From Daphnia carinata (taxonomy: Eukaryota > Arthropoda > Branchiopoda > Diplostraca > Daphniidae): 64,000 nt of DNA. How positions within the stretch are numbered: position 1 is the first letter of the stretch; each line of letters starts with the position of its first letter. The notes beneath the pieces are model-generated. The model made no database searches. It saw nothing but the letters and a program-made list of their open reading frames with translations, and had not been told where the DNA came from. Where the stretch lies: contig NC_081337.1 of assembly GCF_022539665.2 (NCBI RefSeq), positions 7,540,679 to 7,604,678 of the forward strand, written 5' to 3'. The position numbers were made by a program, and so were the translations under genes. Positions 1 to 10,622 of the stretch are shown here, piece by piece.

Positions 1-1847
1 GGAGCCAAGCTTTGCACCACAAAAAAATGGTAAATCTTAGTTTTTACTGTAGTCTTCAGATATAGGTTTAAGGTCAAAATATCATGGCAACAGGATGATT
101 TGGAACAGGATAACCATTCACCACTTATTCTGTTGTTCTCTGCTGTTAGGTACAAAAATGAGCAAATTTCATTACTTGTTGGTTGCATAGCTGAACTAAG
201 TCCTGAGGAAGAAGCACAACTTTTACATCCTGGAAAGAATGACTTTTCAGTTATGTATAGTTGTAGGAAAAACTGTGCTCAGCTTTGGCTTGGACCAGCA
301 GCTTTCATTAATCATGACTGTCGATCTAACTGCAAGGTTTGAAGCGTGAATCCGTTAACCTTATTATTACAGCGTTCAATTATCATGTTTCCTCGACATA
401 GTTTGTTGCTACTGGTCGCGGAACTGCCTGCGTTCGAATTTTAAGAGACATCGAAGCTGGCGAAGAAATAACATGTTTTTATGGTGAAGATTTCTTTGGC
501 GACAACAATTGCTTTTGCGAGTGTGAAACTTGCGAAAGACGTGGCACAGGTGCATTTGCAAAAAATAAGAAAAGCAGTCCCGAAGCGACCGCAAAGGAAG
601 AACGATACCGCCTCCGTGAAACACATTTGCGACTGAGTCGCGTGAAAAAGCAGACAGACAAAGAACCGATTGTATCGCTAACGGGACGCTCTTCTCGAAA
701 TCCACCCACCCCGGTGCCAATAGAGGACAGAGAAACTGTTCCAAGAGCGTTAGACGTCAAAGAGCTAAGACGTAAAGGGCTCACTAGGTACAATCTACTT
801 TTAATCTCATCGTAAGCGTTCTTTATACGTTTTTTTATTTCAAATATTCTTTGGTCCGTTAGGTATGATGCCGAGTTACTGGTTGCTCAAGGTTACGCCA
901 TATGTAATGAGAGTAAAACTAATAGTGAAGAAAATAGTGGTAATAGTGGGAGTGTAAATCACCACCAGGGCGCGAAAGTAGTTCCTGCCACTTCGCGTGT
1001 ACGTGCCAAACGCCGCCGCCGATCACAAACTACAAAGGAAGTGAATGGAACAAATACAGCAACTACTACACATAAGAATGTTGCTAATCATAGCGTTGGG
1101 CATAAAAAACAAAGCGCTGGAGCAGTAAGAAGCTTACGTTCTCGCACGGTCCGCGGTGTCGAGAGTGACGTGGTCCAAAATACCGCCTTGGAAGGTTCTC
1201 AACCTGAGAATAATGATATAAAACAATCTGGAATGCGTTTACGAAACAAAAAAACGCTTGAAACGACAGCACCGACGGGAACACCTGCTGTAGCCTACCC
1301 CGTTGCCACGACGGAGACCGAGTGCGTCAGTCACGAGAGTGATGTTTACGAGTTCACCGATTTTGAAAACGAAAATGGACTTCAACGAGAAAGCCCAGCA
1401 GTGTCCGAGAAAGAATCTACCACAGAGGAGAGGAAATCTCGATCAGCTACTCCTCCTCCGCCATCTTCGCGTGAACATGCAGCTCACCAACCAGCGTTGG
1501 TGACATCACCAGGTGGACGTCTTAAGCTGACACTTCGGATGAAACGCAGTCCTGTCCTAGACGAAGTCATTGAATCCGGTAGCAGTATGGGTGGTAGCCA
1601 CCAACAAAATATGATACCCGTTTACGAGGTCCTTCGTGTTGAAGGACTAGAAATGGATGGGGAAAGCGAACAGGAACAAACCCATAAAAGCCGGGTACGT
1701 CGAAACCAAAGACGTAGGTCGCCATCTTTAATCCCCAATTCATCCCGAATGGGAGTGTTGCCGACCACCAAACGATTGCGACTGATATTTGGCAATGAAT
1801 CGCACACTATCGATCTACCTCCCACAAACTTTTCCTCAGTTGAGTGA
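1..1847 (+). CDS. Suv4-20: Histone-lysine N-methyltransferase Suv4-20 (KMT5B/C family), 5'-truncated by window edge
   Basis: Deposits H4K20 di- and trimethylation in the nucleus. Four exons read in one frame (1-29, 150-336, 402-787, 863-1847; 528 residues visible); the N-terminus lies outside the window. The first exon ends inside the codon for W of TTKKW and the next continues [16 protein letters not shown], as in the family. SET features are present: FSVMYS, the NHDC motif in [30 protein letters not shown], and the following zinc-binding CxCxxC (CECETC). About 390 C-terminal residues are low-complexity, basic and Ser/Pro-rich, as is usual in this family, and end in TGA at 1845-1847. Introns are 65-120 bp. 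The identification is from family motifs seen directly. Confidence 0.95.
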
Positions 1848-3105
1848 CGTAGTTCTTGTTCATCAGCAAGTGACCAAATTTGGCCTAGCGACATCAATCT
1901 GCTAAATTCGACAGTTTTATGAAATCGAGTGATAAATCAACCGATATACAAGGAAGTGAATAAGTTCAATATCATTTGTTTCACAGCCAGTACTCATACA
2001 TTCACTTGATCTATTTAAATGTTTTTCTGTTCACCAGCCATCTCATTTTCGGATTCCAATATGGCAAGCTGTATCCTTCTGAAACTTACTGATGTATTCC
2101 CCTCGCATTTGACCACTTTTTTAAAAATGTCGAGTCACACGATTTTAATACTTTCATATTTTTTTTTGCGCAGCATTTCTCAAATTTTATTTTATTTTAA
2201 AATTCAGACTAGCGCAAACAGGATTCGCCAACAATTTGGCCGCCTCCTAGCCCCCTTCTCTTCCAACTCTATCTCGTTCCTAATGACCTTTCTTCTTCGT
2301 CTATCATGCTTTATATTTGAAACCAGAAATTCTGCCCCTGCATGTGTTCACTTATTGGAGTTCTAGTAACACTTTTGATGAGCGGGTCACAACCAGCAAG
2401 TCAGTTCATATTACTTGAGATTGCTCCCGATTCTACCAAGGGCAAAGTTTCTGCAAACGTGCCGTTCTTTTCAATCTCATCGGGTTCCTTATGTCGCCCC
2501 ATTATTGATAGTAGTATCTATTGAAGAGTACGTTGAATACAACTATGGACGCAAGAAATCACGCTTAATGAAATAGATCTGACAGATCCTGTTTCAAACT
2601 GCGTAGTTGTGTAATAAGGATGGAACATCCTTATCAGTCAACCAATCGATTTCTGTCTTCGTCAGCTCCCTGCTGTTGTGCCCTTTGTCGCCATTTCTTT
2701 ATAATGTGTCCCCTGAGATATAACCGTGTAATTTCATCTTCTTTTCTCAGTTGCTCGCGGACTTCGTCCGATTCGGGATCACCGAGAGGATATTTGCAAA
2801 GATGTCACTTGGTTCACTTCTAATCCATCGCGGCTTGCTTTTCGCCATTGTTCTAAGTAAAGTATAACCCCAATTTTATTTACAGTATTCTTTTCGGTAT
2901 GTTTTTCTTGTTTTGTTTTTTTCTCCCAAAGTTATGGGCATTGAGCCCTAACTTGCCGGGCCTTAATACATTTTAATGTAGGACCAAATCATAAAAGGTA
3001 AGGGAAAAAAGTTATTCAACGTTGATGAAAGCATTAGAATACATGATCTCCTATAACATTTTTGATTTCTGGCATTTAAAACGACAGGTGACCTAAAACT
3101 AATCA
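1848..3105. other. Intergenic stretch, Suv4-20 to receptor gene
   Basis: No convincing gene. It should hold the Suv4-20 3' UTR and the 5' end of the receptor gene. A plus-strand ATG at 2342 opens a short ORF with a signal-peptide-like start (MCSLIGVLVTLLMSG). It could be a leader exon for the receptor downstream, but no good splice donor supports this. Confidence 0.4.
2634..2848 (-). pseudogene. Possible frameshifted small gene
   Basis: On the minus strand an ATG in good context (ACAATGGCG, 2848) begins MAKSKPRWIRSEPSDI and stops after 33 codons. An overlapping frame about 2 nt out of register then stays open for about 54 codons to TGA at 2634-2636. It has a strongly helical, charged composition (DPESDEVREQLRKEDE, then KKWRQRAQQQ). 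No GT-AG intron fits between the two frames. It may be a decayed small gene, an assembly error or chance. I do not recognise a family. Confidence 0.22.
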
Positions 3106-4794
3106 ATGATTTCTTTAGCATGGGTGCAGTATCCCGCTGTGGAAGCTGACTCCTTCAACGTTATTGAAAAGCTTCACGAAAATCTCCTAGAATCATACAA
3201 CAAACAAATTCGTCCAGTAATGAATCACACCCAGGCGGTCAACCTTCAAGCCGGTTTGACACTCACCAACTTTGATTTCGTAAATTTTCTATGAACATTT
3301 TACATTTTTACGTGTACGTTGGTTACAACTTTATTTCGGATTGCAGGATGAATCACTATCGAAATTTTCAGCAAAAGGATTCTTTTATATGGTAATTCAG
3401 TGACTCAATAAAAAAATATATTAGACCTAACTTTTGAAACTGTATCCGCAGGAATGGAAAGATCCCCGTTTTATGTGGTCTCCTGCAGATTACGAGGGGT
3501 TAAAAAGTATCCATTTGCCTAGCGAAAAAGTATGGAAACCGGATCTTGAAGTACGTTTTCATTCGTGGTATATCAAGACGGCAATATATAACGTTTATTA
3601 TTAAGGTTTACAATTCATACGGAACGCTGTCTGATGATCGCAGTTTTGCTGCTAACGATGTGTTAATCACTTCCGATGGCACCGTTATTTTCGTCCCCAT
3701 AAGCAAGCTAGATTCGATCTGCATCTCTGATGCGACTTTGTATCCATTCGATAGCGTAACATGTACGACAATTATTGGCTCATGGACACATAACGCATAT
3801 GAAATCAACATAAACACAAGGAAAAATACAACCACGGTACAATGCGTTTTTAAATAATATCCCACATTAGCCTGTCCTTTAGCCAGGTTGCATTGTTATC
3901 AGGTGGATGTCCAAGATCTAACAAGCCGAAGGATGCTTCAGTGGAATTTGATGTCGACAAATGCATCCATAGAAGTCAAAGTATACGACTGCTGTCCCGA
4001 ACCCTATGCAAATCTGCGGCTAAGCTTTACCATGCAGAGATCGTTGTCGGCGTCTTCGGCTGTCATTACGCCAACTGTCGGTATTTCCACGCATCCCTTT
4101 TGTTTTTATTACACAAAGTTGCTATTTCTTTTTATCCTTTAATCAATCTTTCCCAATTAGTAATCGCGATCCTCACCCTGGCAATTTTCTTCATACCCCC
4201 CGCGGTTGGTGCTAAGCTTGTCGTTGGAGTATTAAATGTGGTTGTCCACTGCATCTTCTTATTATATTTGAAAACGATATTGCCGTCCGGAAGTATCAAC
4301 ACGCCCGTCATTGGTAAATTGTTAATCCACGAATCAAGGTTTACAAGTATCATACTTACTAAATTGATTTTGGTGGAATAGTCTCCTTCTATAGTGGCTC
4401 ATTGGTTGCAGCGATGTTTTCCGTTTTGTTTACCATTTTGTCTCTACGTTGGACTCGATTTCCAAAATTAATTCCACCACCGGCTCTGATTCAAAACTGC
4501 CTAACCGGCCGAGTTGGCATTTTGCTTGGCGTTGAACATAAGGTTAGTTTTCTATATTACAAGTTTCTGTATTTTAAAATTTGACACAGCTTCATTATAC
4601 AGTATTCTAGCAACCGTTTTGCACAAAAGGAGCTTATTGAGAAAAATTCCCAGCAGTTTGTTTCAAATGATTCGGAATCTCGGGATGTCGAGATTCAACA
4701 GGAATGGCTCAGCGTTTGTTTAGCACTGGATCGCATCATGGTATTCATCTATTGCACTTTTATGGCAGTCTCGATTTCCAGTTTCCTGTGTTGA
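3106..4794 (+). CDS. Divergent nicotinic acetylcholine receptor-like subunit (Cys-loop ligand-gated channel)
   Basis: Plasma-membrane pentameric channel subunit. Exons: 3106-3279, 3347-3391, 3452-3550, 3606-3836, 3903-4080, 4161-4313, 4382-4542, 4603-4794 (410 residues from the first in-frame ATG). The extracellular domain has WKDPRFMW, the Cys-loop C-x13-C ([15 protein letters not shown]), loop [10 protein letters not shown], and a vicinal YDCCPEPY in loop C, the hallmark of alpha subunits. Four hydrophobic segments follow; the M3-M4 loop is short, about 75 residues. M2 is odd: the intracellular GEK is GAK, 2' and 9' are Val, 6' is Leu, and the outer 20' Glu is Thr. No signal peptide is visible, so a 5' leader exon is probably missing and the start is uncertain. 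Confidence 0.85.
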
Positions 4795-5108
4795 ATTAAT
4801 TCACCTTCTGAGGGAAGCTTCTACATCCGTGTCCTTACTGTCCCATAATATCTTTTATTGACGCTTTTACTTTAGATTTGGGCTATAGCAATATTCAAAA
4901 TCAATAATACCTTAACACGCTTAAGTTTTGGGACGGGCGAGCACACAAGGACAAAGTTACAATTATGTTAGCTCTTTAATTTGGCAATACAAATTGAATC
5001 TCAACTTATATAGTTTTGTAATTTTATAGAATAAAATTTCCTTTACGAAAAGGTTGCTTACTAAATATCTTTTTTTACAAAAAAAAAATATTTAAATATC
5101 ATAATAAC

Positions 5109-5163
5109 AAAGATTCGAACCCGTGACAGCAGCGTGGCAGCTACAAACTATGCCACAGCGCCT
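5109..5163 (-). repeat. tRNA-derived (SINE-like) element, minus strand
   Basis: Read on the minus strand it shows GGCGCTGTGGCATAGTTTG (A-box-like) followed about 30 nt later by GGGTTCGAATC (B-box). The flanks do not form an acceptor stem, so this is a tRNA-like repeat head and not a tRNA gene. Confidence 0.55.
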
Positions 5164-5231
5164 TATTTCAATCGCTTAGTATACGTATAAGCTACCTATT
5201 TAACTGATAAACACCCAAAACAAAATTTGGT

Positions 5232-5311
5232 TGGGATGTGCGGTCGTGTTACAGAGGTTATCACCCTCGCTTTGTATTCTGTCCACCCCGGGTTCAAGTC
5301 CCGACACCGCC
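5232..5311 (+). repeat. tRNA-derived (SINE-like) element, copy 1
   Basis: Contains GATGTGCGGTC, an A-box-like GTGTTACAGAGGTTATC, the B-box GGGTTCAAGTCCC and the end GACACCGCCA. It is nearly the same sequence as the element at 5541-5620, about 310 bp downstream in direct orientation. The 5' GCGGT can pair with 3' ACCGC, but the anticodon arm is not canonical. Confidence 0.6.
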
Positions 5312-5540
5312 AATTAATACTGTTCTAAAATAAATAAAATGGGTATTTTTTTTATATACATTTATAAAAATAATAAAAAATTTTTTGAAGCAATGGCGTC
5401 TATAAGAAACGAACACGGACAGTTGACGTATGATGTCAGTGCTATACCACAGCGCCATAACACAGCGCGACACCACTATTAGTCACATATTATATAGCTC
5501 CGGTATTAGAACGAAGGTCGAAGAAAAATAAATTTGTTTG

Positions 5541-5620
5541 AGATGTGCGGTCCTGGCACAGTGGTTACCACCTTCGCTTCGCATTCTGAAGGCCCCGGGT
5601 TCAAGTCCCGACACCGCCAA
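5541..5620 (+). repeat. tRNA-derived (SINE-like) element, copy 2
   Basis: A-box TGGCACAGTGGTTACC and B-box GGTTCAAGTCC are both close to the RNA polymerase III consensus. GCGGT/ACCGC ends could pair. The segment between the D and T arms is too long for a normal anticodon arm, so I call it tRNA-like. It is followed by a pyrimidine-rich tract and then a purine-rich simple repeat, as in SINE bodies. Confidence 0.6.
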
Positions 5621-6814
5621 TTTCCCCCCCTCCCTTTCCCTCCAATTCTTCATTCAAGATACGCAAGATTCTTCATCTCATCGAATTACGCAAGCTTCTA
5701 CAACGGATCAAGACGGATCAAGACGCAAGATTCTACGCCTTCAAGAAAGAAAAAAGAAGAGAGAAAACAAGAAGAGAAAAAAGAAGAGAGAAAACAAGAA
5801 GAGAAAAAAGAAGAGAATAAAGAAGAAGAAAGAAAGAAGAGAAAAAAGAAGAGCCATGCCTACTATAAAGGGGCTAAATGGCCTACCAAAAAAAAGCCTT
5901 GCCAGGCTAAAAATGGCAAAAAAAAAAGCCTTGCTAGGCTAAAAATCGATCTGTAGTACTGTTCACTACCTTGAAGATCGACCCAAAAGCTGAAAGGTAG
6001 AGAGGAGGTAATCGGAGCTCGTAGGTTGTTCGTAAGCCTCCCCATGGCCACTAGGTTCATGGATGCTGGCAGCTAATCATCGGTGCAATGTGACCCAATT
6101 CGATACCCGTAAGTTTTTGTTGTTTTGTGTTGCCTTTTTCTTATCTTCTTTGTTGTATCAAGTTGTGAAGTTCATGAAAGAGTGGTAAGTAGTATTATAG
6201 AGTTATTAGTAATATTATTGCTATATAAGCTATATAACAAGCTATATATAAGAGACCCGAGTTCGAATCTAGCCTCAGTCATTTCTTTTTTCCCTTTCTC
6301 TCTCGATCTCTCTTCGATACCGTTTTTTTTGGTTTCCGTACTGTGTCTAACACCAGTAGACCGTACAGTAGGTAGGCTACTTACACCAGCGGCTAGCAGG
6401 TTAGTAGGCAGATCTTACAAATCGTAAGTTTTGCATATTCAGCTTCATTTTTGTAAATATTTGCAACACGTGTCGCCTCCCGTTAGGTTTGCTAATAAAA
6501 CATAATAACATAATAAACGCTGCTAAAACACTAATAAAACATTACTTACATAGCTGGTGCCATTTAAAAATAGCTAAAACTATATTATTTTTCTTCCGTG
6601 CTGGCCTCCATTCTTTTAAAAAATTAAAGTTCCCGCCTTAAAGAGTCATCTAGCAATTGCATTTAATACTACGAACGACTTGTTTTTATTGCAGACTAAC
6701 TTTAATGTAGTTGTGTGAAAATTAGCTACAGTTGCTATTAGTTGATTCAACTTAAAGCGTTGGCCGTAGTAATATTTAACGAAATTGCCTTTGTCTTTCT
6801 GAATCACGCAATCA

Positions 6815-6949
6815 ATGGCAGATTTCGAAAATTACGATATGGTTTCTGATACTTCATATCTGGCTTCCCAACATGAAAAAGCTTTGGCTTTGTGAGCCCA
6901 ACTCGACTTTGAGAAGATAAATTATGAATCCGCCATCCAGCTTCTCTGA
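6815..6949 (+). pseudogene. Orphan N-terminal ORF interrupted by TGA
   Basis: ATG at 6815 begins MADFENYDMVSDTSY and runs to TGA at 6893-6895. The same frame then resumes with AQLDFEKINYESAIQLL before a second TGA at 6947-6949. The first stop overlaps a strong splice donor (TTGTGAGC), so it may be a first exon whose partner I could not find. The helical EKALAL/FEKINYESAIQLL pattern is TPR-like. It is either a gene relic or a real first exon; family unknown. Confidence 0.25.
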
Positions 6950-7180
6950 AAATTGGAATGCTCTCGTAATAGATACAGATCATAGATCAATAGCAGAACG
7001 CTATCGCTAGATGGCGGCCTTTACCAGGATATTTTTTTTTTATACCAAGACATGAACCATGCGTTGTTTCCCGATGGTTTGCTCTTTCATCCATCGTCAG
7101 ACGACAGCTATTCACTTGAGATCCACATGTCTCAAGCATTAACACTAAGTTTTTGAATTTGATTTTGAGTCTCGTTTATT

Positions 7181-7660
7181 ATGTCGACTTCCTTGTTGAA
7201 GAAAAGTTTACGACTGTTCGAGGACGACGAAAAGCGAGACAACTCTGTGAAAAAGAAATCGTCGCAAAGAAAAGTTGAACGTGTTATCCACAAATCGCCT
7301 ACCGCTATTAAGAAGCAAGCGACTCTAAAAGACAGGAAAGTTAAATCAGCAATTGAAGTATTTGTCAAGAAACATCCCAAGCAAGATAGAACGCTTGAGA
7401 ACTTGGCCTTGCTTGAAAAGCTATCACAGAAGAAGACCATCACCGAGGAGTCAGCCAACAAGGTTTGGGATTTGCAAAATAGATCTAATACTTAGAGAAG
7501 CTTTTGAATAATTTATTTTATTTTATTCCAGATATTCTCGTATCAACTGAAAAAGCAACACAAAGCTATCGAAAAGACACCTAAAAAGAAAGAAAATTCT
7601 ACTGTTTTTACTGAAGAAGACTTTCTTAAGTTTGAACAAGAATATTTTGTGAAGGCTTAA
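7181..7660 (+). CDS. RPS19BP1: Active regulator of SIRT1 (AROS / RPS19-binding protein 1)
   Basis: Small basic nucleolar protein; in vertebrates AROS binds ribosomal protein S19 and SIRT1 and takes part in small-subunit assembly. Two exons, 7181-7462 and 7532-7660, give 136 residues, the same length as I recall for the human protein. The start MSTSLLKKSLRLFE resembles the family N-terminus. The C-terminal signature VFTEEDFLKFEQEYF matches the conserved AROS end. The middle is Lys/Arg-rich. The stop at 7658-7660 lies only 17 nt before the DPM2 start codon, on the same strand. Confidence 0.88.
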
Positions 7661-7677
7661 AACCAAAATATGAACTG

Positions 7678-7908
7678 ATGGCAGTTGGGAATGACATTGT
7701 GACTGGAAAAATATTACTATTTCTGTGCATCATTTTTTCAATCTATTATACTTTCTGGACCATTTGTCTCCCACTGTTGGAACCTAACTTTTTTGCTCAT
7801 CAATACTTTCCTGATAACTTGTATGCCATTGGTGTTCCCTTATCTATACTAAGTGTGATGGTGACTGTATTATCTGTGTATGCTCTGTGGCTTATGAAGT
7901 TTCAGTGA
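7678..7908 (+). CDS. DPM2: Dolichol-phosphate mannosyltransferase regulatory subunit DPM2
   Basis: Two-pass ER membrane protein that stabilises the dolichol-phosphate-mannose synthase complex, which feeds N-glycosylation, O-mannosylation and GPI anchors. Single exon, 76 residues (vertebrate forms about 84). Two hydrophobic segments at about residues 11-35 and 50-72 flank a short loop. Conserved features include YYTFW, the LP pair, YFPDNLYAIGVPL and the short cytosolic tail. The start ATG (7678) overlaps the stop of a two-codon upstream ORF (ATG AAC TGA at 7670-7678) in a TGATG arrangement, 17 nt after the AROS stop. Confidence 0.85.
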   Translation: MAVGNDIVTGKILLFLCIIFSIYYTFWTICLPLLEPNFFAHQYFPDNLYAIGVPLSILSVMVTVLSVYALWLMKFQ

Positions 7909-7958
7909 TTTTTGTCCTCATGATTTCACTACAATGCCTTAACAGAGTTGGGAGGAGA

Positions 7959-8599
7959 ATGTTGACGGTTGGCATATCAGGTAACCATCTTTTTATTTCC
8001 TGTTAGCATAAATATCTTAAGGTAATGACGAAAGGTATGATTTTACATTAGGCGTAACGTGTGGGGGTAAATCATCGATCGCCGATTTATTAAAATCAAC
8101 GTTCCCGAGAGCAAAACTTGTTTGTCAAGATGATTTTTATTTTTCCTCTGGCGACTCAAAGTCTCAAGAACTGGATGGTGTCGGTCATCCCAATTGGGAT
8201 TCTCTTGACAGCATCGATATGATTTCAATGACGCGTAAAGTTCAAGAGATTATCGACGATGTCTCAAACGAAAAGCTGCCAACACAAAACCTTCTGATTA
8301 TTGATGGCTTTCTAATCTTCAACTACCCGCCACTTGCACAACTATGCGACTTAAAATACTTTGTGACACTCCCTTTCGAGGAGTGCCTTGCTCGCCGTCG
8401 CAAAAGGACCTCCTACCACATACCAGAGCAACCATCGTATGTTTCGGATGTAGCATGGCCTATGTATCTTCTTCACTTAAAAGAGATGCAAAAGTTATCT
8501 TTCGCCAACGAAATCCAATATCTCGATGGCACCGTCAATTTACATGAAAACTTTAACCGCATCCTTAAAGATATTGAAACCTATTTTGATGGCGTATGA
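7959..8599 (+). CDS. NMRK: Nicotinamide riboside kinase (NMRK1/2 family)
   Basis: Phosphorylates nicotinamide riboside to NMN in NAD+ salvage; cytosolic. Exons 7959-7980 and 8052-8599 give 189 residues. The P-loop GVTCGGKSS is split by the intron (the first exon carries only MLTVGIS). DDFYF and NWDSLDSID match the Walker-type and substrate regions, followed by LLIIDGFLIFNYPPL and the basic lid RRRKRTSYH. The start lies 50 nt after the DPM2 stop on the same strand. The gap contains CCTTAACAG, an acceptor-like site that could serve trans-splicing. Confidence 0.9.
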
Positions 8600-8633
8600 A
8601 AAGGTTTTGAATACAGTCACAGTGCTCGTCTTG

Positions 8634-8998
8634 ATGCATGATATATATTTTTTTATATTTGTAGTTGTTGCTGTAACGGCGTTCGTAAACATGTCATTGA
8701 GAAGACGAGTTTACGGGAAACAACTTTGGGTTCCTCCTAGGCCAAACTCCCAACACCGGAAGCGGCATCAACGAAAAGCAGACACCCTGAGACCCAAACA
8801 GCAAACAACCAACGCTACGCAGCTAAGAATTGTTTAAAAAGTGAAATTGATATATACTTACTACCAATGACGAGTATTCATGGACAAGCAAATAGAATTA
8901 TTTCTAGCTCTCGCTTTCGCAGTGCAACGCTCGACGAACTATTTGGTAAACCAGCTGTTGAAAGGATAGCAAACAGTGGACTCAAAGGAACATTTTAA
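8634..8998 (+). CDS. Hypothetical small ORFs downstream of NMRK
   Basis: Two short frames. ATG 8634 to stop 8837 encodes a membrane-like start (MHDIYFFIFVVVAVTAFV) with a basic tail; the same frame is open upstream to an ATG at 8589, overlapping the NMRK stop. A second frame with ATG 8867 and TAA 8996-8998 encodes 43 residues, including SSSRFRSATLDELFGKPAVE. This second frame stays open back to an acceptor-like TTCCTCCTAG at about 8740, so it could be the last exon of a spliced gene. No family is recognised. Confidence 0.25.
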
Positions 8999-10622
8999 AA
9001 AGGAGACTCAAATGAACAGGAAAAATTCTTCGTATATTCATTTTTTTTTTGTTCACTAAAAACGAAAGTGCTTAACAAAAATTTACTCGTGATTTTAATA
9101 GAACAAACCAACACAATTACCATAAGACGGACACATGAAGTATAATGGAGGGAACTATAATTCTCGGGCCATTTTTGGTTTAGAGAAAAGCTACAGGTTT
9201 CAATTGACATGATGATTTTCCTCGTGGGATCGCAAACGACACTACAAAAATCAATTACAGAAGAGGTACACATAGACGAAACCATGAATGAGTGCCCATC
9301 AATGACGTACAACCCATTGGTAAGTGACCCTTCACCAACCTCATTTGTGGACGCTCGTGAAATATTGAATGAAAATTTATCAAAACATCTCACGTGCAAT
9401 TTGAATAGCTGAACCTTGGTTCTGGGATATTAAAAAAAATAAGTTTCCAATTGTTACAAAGAAACGATAAAAAAACTTTCGATTTCGTCGGAGTATTTTC
9501 AATGGGCTTACTTGGCTCGAGAGGATTCGATACTTCCGTTAAAATGGGCTTTGAAGAGCAACCGTTTATAACGTGTAAGGAGGTTCAAAAAATAAAAATA
9601 AAATCCCTGGGTTTCATGGATTTTACAAACAGTTTATTAAGTAAGCAATTTTTTTTATTTCATGGTAGACTATTATTTTCTAGCCACAGAAGGAGGGGGG
9701 TGGTAATATCGCTATTTTTTTTATGTTAAAAGCATTTGAAGTGTGAAAACTGTTACAGGGTTTATCATCTACTACGCGAATGCTGACCGACGCAAAGCAG
9801 ATCGGAAATATAAGGCACCACTCAGAAATGCAAAGGCACACGTATGTACAAATTTTGACAGCGCTGCTGCGTTTCGATAAACCCAAAGAAAGTTTGTTTT
9901 AAAACTTTGAAAACCAGAAAGACTTGAAAAGATTTGAAGAAGGCTTATTTTCTCAACATTGCAATACTTTTTTTTCAGTTAATGAACCTTTTTTTCCCAA
10001 AATGGTGAGGTAAGGGAACATTTAACAAAAGACAATAAACCAGAAACAGTTTCAGTAGACTGTATAGACTTAAGAAAAACATTGAATTATTTTTTAAAGT
10101 TGAGAAAAAAAGAGTTTAATCGCTGTTTTTTTTACTTCTTAATGTTGTTTTTTTCCTCTATTATTATTTATTTGTTAAAATCCTTTTATACTATATCTTT
10201 GAAATCAACGAAAAATCGAATTTCGAATTGTTTTCTCTCTATACATTGCAACGGCAACGATGCTCTTACTGTTTTACGTCATCGGCAAGACCAGTGTTTT
10301 TTTTCAGGGTACACGATAAAGTCTGTTACGCTTATTGCAGGCAGTGCTTGCCTTTAGACGATTTCTGGTTTCAAATGTAAGCGTGATTAGGTCTATACAT
10401 GTCGCATAGACACATTTGCCATGTGACCCTCTTAGCTACGTTCGTTCCTTTTTTTTTTTTTGGGGGGGGGGGTTTAACGGCTTGTCTTGAACACTTTTCT
10501 TTGACATTTAAAAAATGAACGTTGCCTACCTTTGAGTAAGTTTTCATCTAGCTAGCACACACTTTCTCAATCCCTTTCTTTGTTTTTTTTTTTCATTTTT
10601 TTTTAGATGGGTGTATGCAGGT
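8999..10622. other. Intergenic, A/T-rich
   Basis: No supported gene. Short frames at 9209-9412 and 9451-9729 on the plus strand look protein-like in places (for example FDFVGVFSMGLLGSRGFD), and a strong donor (GTAAGT) lies at 9320, but no coherent exon chain emerged. Homopolymer tracts occur near 10449-10474 and 10580-10603. Confidence 0.5.

Larger units (their letters stand above)
4795..6814. other. Repeat-rich intergenic region
   Basis: No gene recognised. It contains several tRNA-derived elements (listed separately), A/T-rich sequence, and a purine-rich AAGAAGAGAAAAC-type simple repeat around 5740-5855. A further B-box-like GAGTTCGAATCT sits near 6259-6270. Confidence 0.6.

Noticed and set aside
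5534-5956. Two long plus-strand ORFs full of Lys and Glu
   Set aside because: Encoded by a tRNA-like repeat followed by an AAGAAGAG simple repeat; not protein-coding.
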